Shown: positions 7,765-16,015, counted from the stretch's first letter. The stretch: 64,000 nt of DNA from Flexivirga oryzae (GCF_014190805.1 NZ_JACHVQ010000001.1:1240001-1304000); one strand, 5' to 3'. The notes: a model not told the origin generated them from the letters alone. Numbers and translations are program-made.

Positions 7765-10524
7765 TCAGGCGTCGCCGCCCGCGTTGCCGCTGGTGCCGGC
7801 CTGCGGGTTGAGCAGGTCGTACTTGTCGGCAGCCTGCCGGGCCAGGCCGGGGTCGACCTCGCCGCGGGAGGCCAGCTCCTGCAGGGTGCGCACCACCATC
7901 GACGGGCCGTCGATGTGGAAGACGCGCCGGGCCGCCGCCCGGGTGTCGCTGAAGCCGAAGCCGTCGGCGCCGAGCGTGACGTAGTCACCGGGCACCCACG
8001 GGCGGATCTGCTCCTGCACCGAGCGCTGCCAGTCGGACACCGCCACGACCGGGCCGGGACGACCCTGCAGCTTCTGGGTGATGAACGGCACCTGCTGCTC
8101 GGCGTCCGGGTGCAGGAAGCGCAGCTCGTCCGACGCCTCGCCGTCGCGGCGCAACTCGTTCCAGGACGTCACCGACCAGACGTCGGCCACCACACCCCAG
8201 TCGTCGCGCAGCAGCTGCTGCGCCTCCAGCGCCCACGGCACACCGACACCGGAGGCGAGCAGCTGGGCGCGCGGTGCGTCGGGCCGGTCGCCGGTGTCGC
8301 CCTCGGCGAGCAGGTGGATGCCGCGCAGGATGCCCTCGACGTCGGCGTTCTCCGGCTCGGCGGGCTGCTGCATCGGCTCGTTGTAGACCGTCAGGTAGTA
8401 GATGACGTTCTCCGCGTTGTCGCCGAACATTCGCCGCAGGCCGTCCTGCACGATGTGTGCGATCTCGTAGCCGTAGGCCGGATCGTACGCAACGACAGCA
8501 GGATTGGTTGCCGCGAGCAGCAACGAGTGACCATCGGCGTGCTGCAGACCCTCACCGGTGAGTGTGGTCCGTCCGGCGGTCGCGCCGATCAGGAAACCGC
8601 GGGTCATCTGGTCCGAGGCGGCCCAGATGAAGTCGGCGGTGCGCTGGAAACCGAACATCGAGTAGAAGATGTAGATCGGCACCATCGGCACACCGTGCGT
8701 GGCGTACGACGTGCCGGCCGCGGTGAACGCGGCGACCGATCCGGACTCGTTGATGCCCAGGTGCAGGATCTGGCCGTTCGTGGCCTCCTTGTAGGCGAGC
8801 ATCAGCTCCGCGTCGACCGAGGTGTACTGCTGGCCGTGCGGGTTGTAGATCTTCGCGGTCGGGAAGAACGAGTCCATCCCGAAGGTGCGCGCCTCGTCCG
8901 GGATGACCGGCACGACGTGCTTGCCGAACTCCTTGTCGCGCATCATGTCCTTCAGGATGCGCACGAAGGCCATCGTGGTGGCGATCTCCTGCTTGCCGGA
9001 GCCCTTCTTCGCTGCGGCGTAAGCCTTTTCGTCCGGCAGTTTGAGCGCGCTCGCGGTGTGCCGCCGGTCGGGCAGGCCGCCGCCCAGCTTGGCGCGGCGC
9101 TCGCGCATGTACTGGATGGCCGGGTCGTCCTCGCCGGGGTGGTAGTACGGCGGCAGGTAGGGGTTCTCCTCCAGCACCGCGTCGCTGATCGGGATGCGCA
9201 GTGAGTCGCGGAAGCCCTTGAGGTCCTCCAGCGTCATCTTCTTCATCTGGTGGGTCGCGTTGCGGCCGGCGAAGTGGGTGCCGAGGCTGTAACCCTTGAT
9301 CGTCTTGACCAGGACGACGGTCGGCTGCCCGGTGTGCTCCGTGGCGGCCTGGTAGGCGGCGTAGACCTTGCGGTAGTCGTGTCCGCCGCGCTTGAGCTTC
9401 CACCAGATGTCGTCGTCGGTCCAGTCCTTGACCATGTCCCGGGTCCGCGGGTCGCGGCCGAAGAAGTGCTCGCGGACGTAGGCGCCGTCGTTGGCCCGGA
9501 AGGTCTGGTAGTCGCCGTCGCGGGTGGTGTTCATGACGTTGACCAGCGCACCGTCGCGGTCGGCCGCCAGCAGCGGGTCCCAGCCACGGCCCCAGATGCA
9601 CTTGATGACGTTCCAGCCGGCGCCGCGGAAGAAGCTCTCCAGCTCCTGGATGATCTTGCCGTTGCCGCGCACCGGGCCGTCCAGCCGCTGCAGGTTGCAG
9701 TTGATCACGAAGGTGAGGTTGTCCAGCTCCTCGTTGGCCGCCAGCTGCAGCAGCCCGCGCGACTCCGGCTCGTCCATCTCGCCGTCGCCGAGGAACGCCC
9801 AGACGTGCTGCTGGCTGGTGTCCTTCAGGCCGCGTCCGTGCAGGTACTTGTTGAACTGTGCCTGGTAGATCGCGTTCATCGGGCCGATGCCCATGGACAC
9901 CGTCGGGAACTCCCAGAAGTCCGGCATGTTGCGCGGGTGGGGGTATGACGGCAGGCCCAGACGCTTGCCCTGCACGATGTGCGAGTGCTCCTGGCGGAAG
10001 CCGTCCAGCTGGTCCTCGGACAGGCGGCCCTCGAGGAACGCCCGGGCGTACATGCCCGGTGAGGCGTGGCCCTGGAAGAAGACCTGGTCGCCGCCGCCCG
10101 GGTGGCTCTTGCCACGGAAGAAGTGGTTGAAGCCGACCTCGTAGAGGGTTGCCGCGGACGCGTAGGTCGAGATGTGGCCACCGACGCCGACGCCGGGCCG
10201 CTGGGCGCGGTGCACCATCATCGCGGCGTTCCACCGCATCCATGCCCGGTAGTGGCGCTCGACCTCCTCGTCACCGGGGAACCACGGCTCGGCCTCCGGG
10301 CTGATCGTGTTGATGTAGTCGGTCGCTGTCAGGGACGGAACGCCGATCCGGCGCTCGCGCGATCGCTCGAGCAGCTTGAGCATGACGTACCTGGCCCGCG
10401 TCTGGCCGACCTCGTCGATGAGTCCGTCGAGGGAGTCGATCCACTCCTGGGTCTCTTCCGGGTCGATGTCCGGCAGCTGGCTGGGTATGCCGTTGAGGAT
10501 CGGTCCTGCGTCCTCGCGCGCCAT
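7765..10524 (-). CDS. aceE: Pyruvate dehydrogenase E1 component, homodimeric type
   Basis: AceE decarboxylates pyruvate with thiamine diphosphate and passes the acetyl group to the E2 subunit. The 919-residue length and features match the single-chain E1 of actinobacteria and proteobacteria: GVGGHISTYASAATLYEVGFNHFF near the start, the ThDP motif GDGEMDEPES with the NxN end (VINCNLQRLDGPVRGN), and GLQHADGHS in the C-terminal half. The ATG at 10524 follows GAGAGGAGCC. E2 and E3 genes are not in the window. The gene lies upstream of fasR-fabD, as in mycobacteria. Confidence 0.96.
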   Translation of the reverse strand: MAREDAGPILNGIPSQLPDIDPEETQEWIDSLDGLIDEVGQTRARYVMLKLLERSRERRIGVPSLTATDYINTISPEAEPWFPGDEEVERHYRAWMRWNAAMMVHRAQRPGVGVGGHISTYASAATLYEVGFNHFFRGKSHPGGGDQVFFQGHASPGMYARAFLEGRLSEDQLDGFRQEHSHIVQGKRLGLPSYPHPRNMPDFWEFPTVSMGIGPMNAIYQAQFNKYLHGRGLKDTSQQHVWAFLGDGEMDEPESRGLLQLAANEELDNLTFVINCNLQRLDGPVRGNGKIIQELESFFRGAGWNVIKCIWGRGWDPLLAADRDGALVNVMNTTRDGDYQTFRANDGAYVREHFFGRDPRTRDMVKDWTDDDIWWKLKRGGHDYRKVYAAYQAATEHTGQPTVVLVKTIKGYSLGTHFAGRNATHQMKKMTLEDLKGFRDSLRIPISDAVLEENPYLPPYYHPGEDDPAIQYMRERRAKLGGGLPDRRHTASALKLPDEKAYAAAKKGSGKQEIATTMAFVRILKDMMRDKEFGKHVVPVIPDEARTFGMDSFFPTAKIYNPHGQQYTSVDAELMLAYKEATNGQILHLGINESGSVAAFTAAGTSYATHGVPMVPIYIFYSMFGFQRTADFIWAASDQMTRGFLIGATAGRTTLTGEGLQHADGHSLLLAATNPAVVAYDPAYGYEIAHIVQDGLRRMFGDNAENVIYYLTVYNEPMQQPAEPENADVEGILRGIHLLAEGDTGDRPDAPRAQLLASGVGVPWALEAQQLLRDDWGVVADVWSVTSWNELRRDGEASDELRFLHPDAEQQVPFITQKLQGRPGPVVAVSDWQRSVQEQIRPWVPGDYVTLGADGFGFSDTRAAARRVFHIDGPSMVVRTLQELASRGEVDPGLARQAADKYDLLNPQAGTSGNAGGDA

Positions 10525-10639
10525 GAGTGGCTCCTCTCATGCACGTGTCGCGTTTCGCGACCGCGATGTCGTGTTTCTCGGGGTTTCCGGGTGAATCCAT
10601 CTTCTACCCGCGTCGGTGGGTGTTCGACGGTGGTCTCGG

Positions 10640-10653
10640 CTACTGGTCAGTAG
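10640..10653. promoter_or_regulatory. Perfect 14-base palindrome upstream of aceE
   Basis: CTACTGGTCAGTAG reads the same on both strands. It lies 116-129 bases upstream of the aceE start, in the gap between allE and aceE. It could be the operator of a dimeric regulator of aceE. No promoter elements are clear enough around it to fix its role. Confidence 0.35.
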
Positions 10654-10698
10654 TCTCGACGGCTGGGGTGATGCGGTTCGTGCTGTGCTGCGGGGGCT

Positions 10699-11523
10699 CT
10701 ACGGCAGGTTGAGCGGAGCGTGCCGGTGGACGTCCTTGTAGAGCAGGTAGCGGAAGCGTCCGGGGCCGCCGGCGTAGCAGGCCTGCGGGCAGAAGGCGCG
10801 CAACCACATGAAGTCGCCCTCCTGCACTTCGACCCAGTCCTTGTTGAGCAGGTAGACCGCCTTGCCCTCGAGCACGTAGAGGCCGTGCTCCATGACGTGC
10901 GTCTCCGGGAACGGGATGGCGCCGCCGGGCTCGAAGGTGACGATGTTGACGTGCATGTCGTGGCGCACGTCGTCGGGGTCGGCGAACCGCTGGGTGCACC
11001 ACCGGCCGTCGGTGTCGGGCATCGCGCCCATCGCGACGTCGGACTCGTGGGTGACGAACGACTCGGGCAGGTCGATGCCGTCAACGACGGTGTAGCGCTT
11101 ACGGATCCAGTGGAACGTGGCGGTGGACCCGGTGTCGTTGTGCAGCGTCCAGGACTCGCCCGGCTTGAGGAAGGCGTAGCCGCCGGCCGGCAGCCGGTGT
11201 TCGGTCCCGGCCAGCTCGAGACGCAGCTCGCCGTCGACGACGAACAGCACGCTCTCGGCGTCGGGGTTGGTGTCGGGGCGGTCACTGCCGCCGCCGGGGC
11301 CGACCTCGACGATGTACTGCGAGAACGTCTCGCTGAAACCGGTGAGCGGCCGGGCGAGCACCCACAGCCGCGTGTCGTCCCAGAACGGGAGCCGGCTGGT
11401 GGTGATGTCGCTCATCGTGCGGCGGGGGAGCACGGCGTACGCCTCGGTGAAGATCGAGCGATCGGTGGTGAGCTCGGTCTGCGCCGGGAGACCGCCGCGC
11501 GGCGTGTAGTAGGTGTTCGTCAT
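10699..11523 (-). CDS. allE: (S)-ureidoglycine aminohydrolase
   Basis: AllE releases ammonia from (S)-ureidoglycine to give ureidoglycolate in allantoin breakdown. The 274-residue bicupin has a first cupin near residues 85-125 (VLFVVDGELRLELAG, LPAGGYAFLKPGESW) and a second near 195-240, with the metal site in HDMHVNIVTFEPGG...PETHVMEHGLYVLEG. The start at 11523 overlaps the stop of the upstream DUF6986 gene (ATGA). The protein is AllE only; no allantoicase domain is fused. Allantoinase and allantoate amidohydrolase are not in the window. Confidence 0.9.
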   Translation of the reverse strand: MTNTYYTPRGGLPAQTELTTDRSIFTEAYAVLPRRTMSDITTSRLPFWDDTRLWVLARPLTGFSETFSQYIVEVGPGGGSDRPDTNPDAESVLFVVDGELRLELAGTEHRLPAGGYAFLKPGESWTLHNDTGSTATFHWIRKRYTVVDGIDLPESFVTHESDVAMGAMPDTDGRWCTQRFADPDDVRHDMHVNIVTFEPGGAIPFPETHVMEHGLYVLEGKAVYLLNKDWVEVQEGDFMWLRAFCPQACYAGGPGRFRYLLYKDVHRHAPLNLP

Positions 11524-12785
11524 GTGGGGGCTCCTGACCTTCGGTGAGTGAGCTCGGTGAGCTCGGGAACGGTGAGTTGACAGGCGGATTCGACCTCGTC
11601 GGCGCCGATCGCGCCACAGTGGACACCGCGTAACAGGGCCTGCGCGAGCATGCGAGCCGTCGCCGGCTCGTCCATCACGTCGCCGCCGGAGGTCTGGTGC
11701 ACGTATGCCGCGAGGCGGGCGGCCGCGCTGGGCAGCGCGCGCCGGAAGAACAGGAAGTTCGCCAGGTAGCGCGACACGAGGTGGCCGGGGTGCATGTCCC
11801 AGCCCTGGTAGATGCCGCGGACCAGGGAGCGGGTGACCAGGCCGGTGTGCAGCCGCCACGTCGCGTGCGCCGACTCGCGGTCGCCGAAGGCGACGACGTT
11901 GGTGGACCCGTCGCAGATGCGGGTGCCGGTCTGGGCGGCGGCGACCTGCATGACGGCCTTGGCGTGGTCGGCGGCCGGGTGATCCAGCGCCTGGTATGCC
12001 GCGGCGATGCCGAGGCCCGCGCTGTAGTCGAAGGTGCCGTAGACCAGTGAGCTGACCCGGCCGAGCGCCGCGTGCACCATCCGCGCGACCGCCGTTGTCC
12101 CGTCGGCGGCGAGGATCGCCTGCGGTGTCTCGACCTGGATCTCGAAAGTCACGCTCCCCGAAGGCAATCCGAGCTCCTGCTCGAGGGCCGCGCACGCCGT
12201 GTCCATCGCTGCCGCCTGGTCGACGCTGGTGACCTTCGGCAGGGTGAGGACGTTGCCGGGCAGCAGGCCCGCGTCCGTCATACCCCGCTGGTAGTCCACC
12301 AGGGTCCGCACACCGCGCGCCCGGGTCGGCGCCTCGAACGACTTGAAGCGGATGCCGTGCCAGGCGGGAAGTTCGTCGGTTTTGGCCAGGTCGGCGAAAG
12401 CGGCGAGCACCGCCGTCAGGTGGGTGTCCTCCGCATCGTCCGATCGCACGCCGTAACCGTCCTCGAAGTCTGCGCGCAGGTCCTCGATCGGCTCGTCCTG
12501 CAGCTTCGCGACGACGCGCTCGTAGACCGCGGCGACGTCCTCGACGGGCTCGCCGGTGGCCTGCGCGAGTTCGTCCGGACCGGGGGCGTACGTCGCCAGC
12601 AACTCGCGGGCGGCCGCCGCGAACGTGCGGACGTCGTCCGCGCCGCAGCGGTCGGCCGGCAGGTAGACGGTGTGGATCGGGTGGCGGCCTGCCGGCGGCC
12701 CCGGATAATGACGCACGAGCGCCGCGTCGGCAGCGGCGAGCGAGGCGTCGAGACGCTCGGTGAGCGTGGTACGGAAATCGGACAC
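11520..12785 (-). CDS. DUF6986 family, aldolase/citrate lyase-like protein
   Basis: This 421-residue protein resembles the HpcH/HpaI-CitE type TIM barrel (phosphoenolpyruvate/pyruvate-binding fold), with LRADFEDGYG (acidic metal residues), IRFKSFEAPTRARGVRT and VTFEIQVETPQAIL in the expected order. As I recall, actinobacterial genomes place this gene beside allE or allantoicase. A role in handling glyoxylate from ureidoglycolate, for example as a malate-synthase-like or aldolase reaction, is therefore plausible but unproven. GAGAGGAGCC precedes the ATG at 12785. The shared operator 12805-12833 lies just upstream, with a TATACT -10-like element on this strand (12821-12826). Confidence 0.78.
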   Translation of the reverse strand: MSDFRTTLTERLDASLAAADAALVRHYPGPPAGRHPIHTVYLPADRCGADDVRTFAAAARELLATYAPGPDELAQATGEPVEDVAAVYERVVAKLQDEPIEDLRADFEDGYGVRSDDAEDTHLTAVLAAFADLAKTDELPAWHGIRFKSFEAPTRARGVRTLVDYQRGMTDAGLLPGNVLTLPKVTSVDQAAAMDTACAALEQELGLPSGSVTFEIQVETPQAILAADGTTAVARMVHAALGRVSSLVYGTFDYSAGLGIAAAYQALDHPAADHAKAVMQVAAAQTGTRICDGSTNVVAFGDRESAHATWRLHTGLVTRSLVRGIYQGWDMHPGHLVSRYLANFLFFRRALPSAAARLAAYVHQTSGGDVMDEPATARMLAQALLRGVHCGAIGADEVESACQLTVPELTELTHRRSGAPT

Positions 12786-12804
12786 TGTGGCTCCTCTCGG
12801 CCCG

Positions 12805-12833
12805 GTATTCCGTATTATGGAGTATAAATTCCG
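12805..12833. promoter_or_regulatory. Operator 1 of the urate module (divergent promoter)
   Basis: Three half-sites are arranged TTCC (12808-12811), N7, GGAG (12819-12822), N6, TTCC (12829-12832). The flanks GTATTCCG and ATTCCG are shared with the reverse complement of operator 2 (13687-13715). It lies between the divergent DUF6986 and IclR genes, over the minus-strand -10 element TATACT. The likely binder is the adjacent IclR-family protein, acting as an autoregulator and repressor. Confidence 0.72.
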
Positions 12834-12868
12834 TGTTGGCGAATATATCTGGACCTAGAGGAGTCGCG

Positions 12869-13624
12869 ATGGCACAACAGAGCCGCCCCGGGGGTGTGCA
12901 GTCCGTGGGCCGCGCGCTCGACATACTCGAGCTGATCGACCAGGCGGGCGGTGAGATGGCGCTCGTGGAGGTCAGCGCGGCCTCCGGACTGCCGATGCCG
13001 ACCATCCACCGGCTGGTGCGCACCCTGGTGGACCGCAACTATCTGCGGCAGTTGCCGGACCGCCGCTACGCGCTGGGGTCGCGGCTGATCCCGCTGGGCA
13101 ACTCCGCGCTCGACGCGTTCGGTTCGCGCAGCAGTTCGGCGCTCGCCGACGTCGTGCGCCGGCTGGGGGAGAGCGCCAACCTGTCGGCCCTCGACGGCGA
13201 CATGCTGGTGTATGTCGGGCAGGCCCCGTCGCCCCGGGCGATGCGCATGTTCACCGAGTTGGGTCAGCACGTGCACCCGCACTGCCGGGCGGCGGGCAAG
13301 GCGTTGCTCGCCCAGCTGGGGGACGACGAGGTGCGCAGCATCCTGGACCGGATCGGCATGCCGCCGATGACAGCTGCGACCATCACCGACCCGGACGAGT
13401 TCATCGCGCAACTGGACCGGGTGCGGCGGGAGGGCGTCGCGCACGAGTACGGCGAGATGGAGGAAGGCGTCGTCTGCCTGGCGCTTCCGGTCGTGGGCGG
13501 CACGGCGAACCTCGCGTTGTCGATCTCGGGGCCCGCCTCGCGGATGACCGAGGCGCTGCAGGAACGTGCGGTGCCGGTGCTGCGGGAGGTCGCCGGTGAG
13601 CTCGCGACACAGCTGGCCGTCTGA
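12869..13624 (+). CDS. IclR-family regulator of the urate/ureide module
   Basis: The 251-residue protein has the N-terminal winged helix of IclR proteins (SVGRALDILELIDQAGGEMALVEVSAASGLPMPTIHRLVRTLV split over about residues 10-55) and the C-terminal effector domain (HPHCRAAGKALLAQL, GVAHEYGEMEEGVVCLALPV). The ATG at 12869 is preferred over 12833 because GAGGAG precedes it and the upstream start would overlap the operator. Gene order suggests an AllR-like sensor of an allantoin-pathway intermediate such as allantoin or glyoxylate. The ligand cannot be told from sequence. Confidence 0.88.
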   Translation: MAQQSRPGGVQSVGRALDILELIDQAGGEMALVEVSAASGLPMPTIHRLVRTLVDRNYLRQLPDRRYALGSRLIPLGNSALDAFGSRSSSALADVVRRLGESANLSALDGDMLVYVGQAPSPRAMRMFTELGQHVHPHCRAAGKALLAQLGDDEVRSILDRIGMPPMTAATITDPDEFIAQLDRVRREGVAHEYGEMEEGVVCLALPVVGGTANLALSISGPASRMTEALQERAVPVLREVAGELATQLAV

Positions 13625-13648
13625 TCGCGATGGTTTGTCGCCAACCCC

Positions 13649-13683
13649 TTGACAGTCCGCCGAGACGGGAGCATTATTTCTAC
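13649..13683 (+). promoter_or_regulatory. Promoter of the uraD-uraH-uricase operon, leaderless
   Basis: TTGACA (13649-13654) and CATTAT (13672-13677) are separated by 17 bases. The predicted transcript start, seven bases after the -10 box, falls on the A of the ATG at 13684. No ribosome binding site is present at normal distance. The operator at 13687-13715 covers about +4 to +32, where a bound repressor would block RNA polymerase. Confidence 0.75.
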
Positions 13684-14208
13684 ATGCGGAATACAACTTC
13701 CACACAGCGGAATACGCTGGAGGGCTTCAACACAGCGTCGGACGACGACGCGTTCCGCACGCTGCTGCCGCTGTGCAGCGCCGATCGCTGGGCGCGAGCC
13801 GTCGCAGCCGGTCGGCCGTATGCAGACCTGGGCGCGCTCCTCGAGGCGTCGGACCGGGTGTTCGGTGAGCTGGAGGTCGCGGACCTGGACGCGGCGCTGG
13901 CCGGACACCCGAGGATCGGGGACCGGGTCGGCGGCGACGACGAGGCAGCCCGGCTCTCGCGCTCCGAGCAGTCGGCGATGCAGTCGGCCGACCAGCAGGT
14001 CGCCGACCAGATCCTGGCCGGCAACGCCGCCTACGAGCAGCGCTTCGACCGGGTCTTCCTGATCCGCGCCGCGGGGCGCGCCCCCGAGGAGATCCTCGCC
14101 GAACTGCAGCGCCGGCTCGGCAACGACCCGGCCACCGAGGTGGCCGAGGTGCGCGAGCAGCTGCGCCAGATCACCCGCCTGCGACTGGAAGCGACCTTTT
14201 CCGCATGA
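13684..14208 (+). CDS. uraD: OHCU decarboxylase
   Basis: UraD decarboxylates 2-oxo-4-hydroxy-4-carboxy-5-ureidoimidazoline to (S)-allantoin, the third step from urate. The 174-residue protein has LEGFNTASDD near the start, the catalytic region AGHPRIGD with its histidine, and EQSAMQSADQQV further on. The start at 13684 is the only ATG close to the conserved region and fits a leaderless message. Its first ten codons coincide with operator 2, so the N-terminus is shaped by a regulatory site. The next gene overlaps it by four bases. Confidence 0.9.
   Translation: MRNTTSTQRNTLEGFNTASDDDAFRTLLPLCSADRWARAVAAGRPYADLGALLEASDRVFGELEVADLDAALAGHPRIGDRVGGDDEAARLSRSEQSAMQSADQQVADQILAGNAAYEQRFDRVFLIRAAGRAPEEILAELQRRLGNDPATEVAEVREQLRQITRLRLEATFSA
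13687..13715. promoter_or_regulatory. Operator 2 of the urate module
   Basis: Half-sites GGAA (13688-13691), N6, TTCC (13698-13701), N7, GGAA (13709-13712) are the mirror image of operator 1, with the same spacings and the same CGGAAT and CGGAATAC flanks. It lies inside the first codons of uraD, immediately downstream of the predicted transcript start. The conserved three-half-site layout at both promoters implies one common regulator, most simply the IclR protein at 12869-13624. Confidence 0.72.
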
Positions 14209-14546
14209 GTTCGTCCCTGTCCACCCATGTTTTGGACGCCGTCAACGGAACACCGGCCACCGGTGTCGCCGTCACGGTGTTCTCCCAGACCGGTGCCGGA
14301 ACCGATGGCCAGCCCATCGGCGCCGGGACCACCGACGATGACGGCCGCGTCCCCGGACTGGTGCCCGACGGGCTCCAGCCCGGGACCTACCGCATCGTCT
14401 TCGCCACCGGCAGCTTCTTCGAGCGTGCCGGGGTCCGGGCCTTCTATCCCGAGGTGGCGATCACCTTCGTCGTCGACGAAGACCGGCACTACCACGTGCC
14501 ATTGCTACTGAGTCCGTTCGCGTTCTCCACCTATAGAGGGAGCTGA
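14205..14546 (+). CDS. uraH: 5-Hydroxyisourate hydrolase
   Basis: This transthyretin-like enzyme opens 5-hydroxyisourate, the uricase product, to OHCU. The 113 residues include the N-terminal LSTHVLDAVNGTPATG with the catalytic His, the middle Arg region (GTYRIVFATG), HYHVPLLLSPFAFSTYRGS, and the diagnostic C-terminal YRGS. It overlaps uraD as ATGA, and uricase follows after five bases, so all three steps from urate to allantoin are made together. Confidence 0.95.
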   Translation: MSSSLSTHVLDAVNGTPATGVAVTVFSQTGAGTDGQPIGAGTTDDDGRVPGLVPDGLQPGTYRIVFATGSFFERAGVRAFYPEVAITFVVDEDRHYHVPLLLSPFAFSTYRGS

Positions 14547-14551
14547 TCCTG

Positions 14552-15439
14552 ATGTCCTATGTGCTCGGGCACAACCAATACGGCAAGGCCGAGGTCCACG
14601 TCGTTCGCGTCTTCCGGGACAACCCGGATGCACCGCACGACCTGGTCGACTACAACGTCTCGGTGTCGCTCAGCGGTGACTTCACCGATGCCCACAAGAC
14701 CGGTGACCAGGCCAACGTGCTGACCACCGACGCCTGCAAGAACACCGTGAACTCCTACGCCAAGGAGGCCGGTGAGGCGGTCCGCGAGCCGGAGTCGTTC
14801 GGCCTCGCGCTCGCCGAGCACTTCCTGGAGGTGCCGCAGGTCTCCGGGGTGCGCATCAACATCGAGGCGTTCCCCTGGGCCCGCTCGCACGACAACCCGC
14901 ACGCGTTCGTCAAGAACGGCGACTACGTACGCACCGTCACCGTCACCGGGAGCGACGCCGGCACCAGCGTCGTCAGCGGCCTGAAGGAGCTCACCGTCCT
15001 GAAGACGACCGACTCGGAGTTCCACGGCTTCTACCAGGACAAGTACACGACGCTGCAGCCGACCGACGACCGCATCATGGCGACCGCGGTCACGGCGCAG
15101 TGGGCGCACGAGGGCACCGACGTCGAGTGGGGCAAGTCGTTCGACCAGGTGCTGGACGCCATCACCGGCAGCTTCGCGGCGGCCTACAGCTACGCGCTGC
15201 AGCACACCCTGTTCGACATGGGCAGCGCCGTGCTCGACGCCGCACCCAGCGTCGCCGAGGTGCGCTTCAGCTGCCCGAACAAGCACCACTTCGTGGTCGA
15301 CCTGAGCCCGTTCGGGGTCGAGAACAACTGCGAGGTGCACTACGCCGCCGACCGGCCCTACGGCCTGATCGAGGCGACCGTCAAGCGCACCGAGGACGTC
15401 GACAAGACCTCGGCCTACGACCCCGGCCAGGCCTGGTAG
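14552..15439 (+). CDS. uox: Urate oxidase (uricase)
   Basis: Uricase oxidises urate to 5-hydroxyisourate without a cofactor. The 295-residue protein is a tandem T-fold enzyme. The N-terminal half has GHNQYGKAEVHVVRV with the catalytic Lys and the TTDACKNTVNSYAKE segment with the Thr of the active site. The second half has GFYQDKYTTLQPTDDRIMATAV and VRFSCPNKHHFVVDL. A large hairpin follows the stop. Xanthine dehydrogenase, needed upstream, is not in the window. Some databases call this gene pucL or uaZ. Confidence 0.96.
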   Translation: MSYVLGHNQYGKAEVHVVRVFRDNPDAPHDLVDYNVSVSLSGDFTDAHKTGDQANVLTTDACKNTVNSYAKEAGEAVREPESFGLALAEHFLEVPQVSGVRINIEAFPWARSHDNPHAFVKNGDYVRTVTVTGSDAGTSVVSGLKELTVLKTTDSEFHGFYQDKYTTLQPTDDRIMATAVTAQWAHEGTDVEWGKSFDQVLDAITGSFAAAYSYALQHTLFDMGSAVLDAAPSVAEVRFSCPNKHHFVVDLSPFGVENNCEVHYAADRPYGLIEATVKRTEDVDKTSAYDPGQAW

Positions 15440-15455
15440 GTCGCGGACCCGTCGG

Positions 15456-15508
15456 CGCCGGCCCGGCATACCCCGAATCGCACGCGATCAGGGTGTGCCG
15501 GGCCGGCG
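15456..15508 (+). terminator. Strong terminator hairpin after uricase
   Basis: An 18-base stem pairs 15456-15473 with 15491-15508, with a single G-T wobble, around a 17-base loop. It ends the urate operon and insulates the DUF3052 gene. The wobble position lies in a copy of the iterated octamer (CGGCATAC), as if the octamer were kept at the cost of perfect pairing. Confidence 0.75.
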
Positions 15509-15592
15509 TTCGTGCACCGGAACCGCTGGGTGGTTGTCCCGAAATCACGCACTCCGGTTGCAAACGGCCGCACTTCCTAGTGAACTACGCCC

Positions 15593-16015
15593 ATGGCAAT
15601 TGGGGCCCAGAAAACCGCACTGGCCGAAAAGCTCGGCTTCGAAAAAGATCAGGTGGTGCAAGAGCTCGGTTGGGACGAAGACGTCGACGACGCCGTCCGC
15701 GAGCAGATCGAGGACGTCACCGGATCCAGCCTGGAGGACGAGGACTACGACGGTGTCGTGGATGCCGTCGTGCTCTGGTGGCGTGAAGGCGACGGCGACC
15801 TGATCGACGACTGCGTCGACGCGCTGACCAACCTCGCGGACAAGGGGTTCGTCGTGCTGCTGGTGCCCGGGGCCGGGCACCCGGACCACGTCGACGCCAG
15901 TGACATCGCCGAGGCGGCCCAGACCGCCGGCCTCAAGGCCGGCACGTCCACCAGGGCCGGCGCCGACTGGATCGCGACCAAGCTCGTGCAGGGCGGCGTG
16001 GCGAAACAGCGATGA
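15593..16015 (+). CDS. DUF3052 family protein
   Basis: This acidic 140-residue protein (EKLGFEKDQVVQELGWDEDVDD, VVLWWREGDGDLIDD, KGFVVLLVPGAGHPDHVD) belongs to the actinobacterial DUF3052 family of unknown function. Its stop overlaps the ahpE start (ATGA), the same pairing as Rv2239c-Rv2238c in mycobacteria. In those genomes it lies next to aceE; here the urate module separates them. A link to the peroxiredoxin is suggested only by the conserved coupling. Confidence 0.85.
   Translation: MAIGAQKTALAEKLGFEKDQVVQELGWDEDVDDAVREQIEDVTGSSLEDEDYDGVVDAVVLWWREGDGDLIDDCVDALTNLADKGFVVLLVPGAGHPDHVDASDIAEAAQTAGLKAGTSTRAGADWIATKLVQGGVAKQR

Noticed and set aside
6685..9204. Plus-strand open frame of 839 codons
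   Set aside because: It lies opposite fasR and aceE, whose motifs are unmistakable; its Arg/His/Val-rich product is the usual shadow of high-GC third positions.
12815..13705. Minus-strand frame of 296 codons
   Set aside because: Opposite the IclR gene and both operators; composition is that of a shadow frame.
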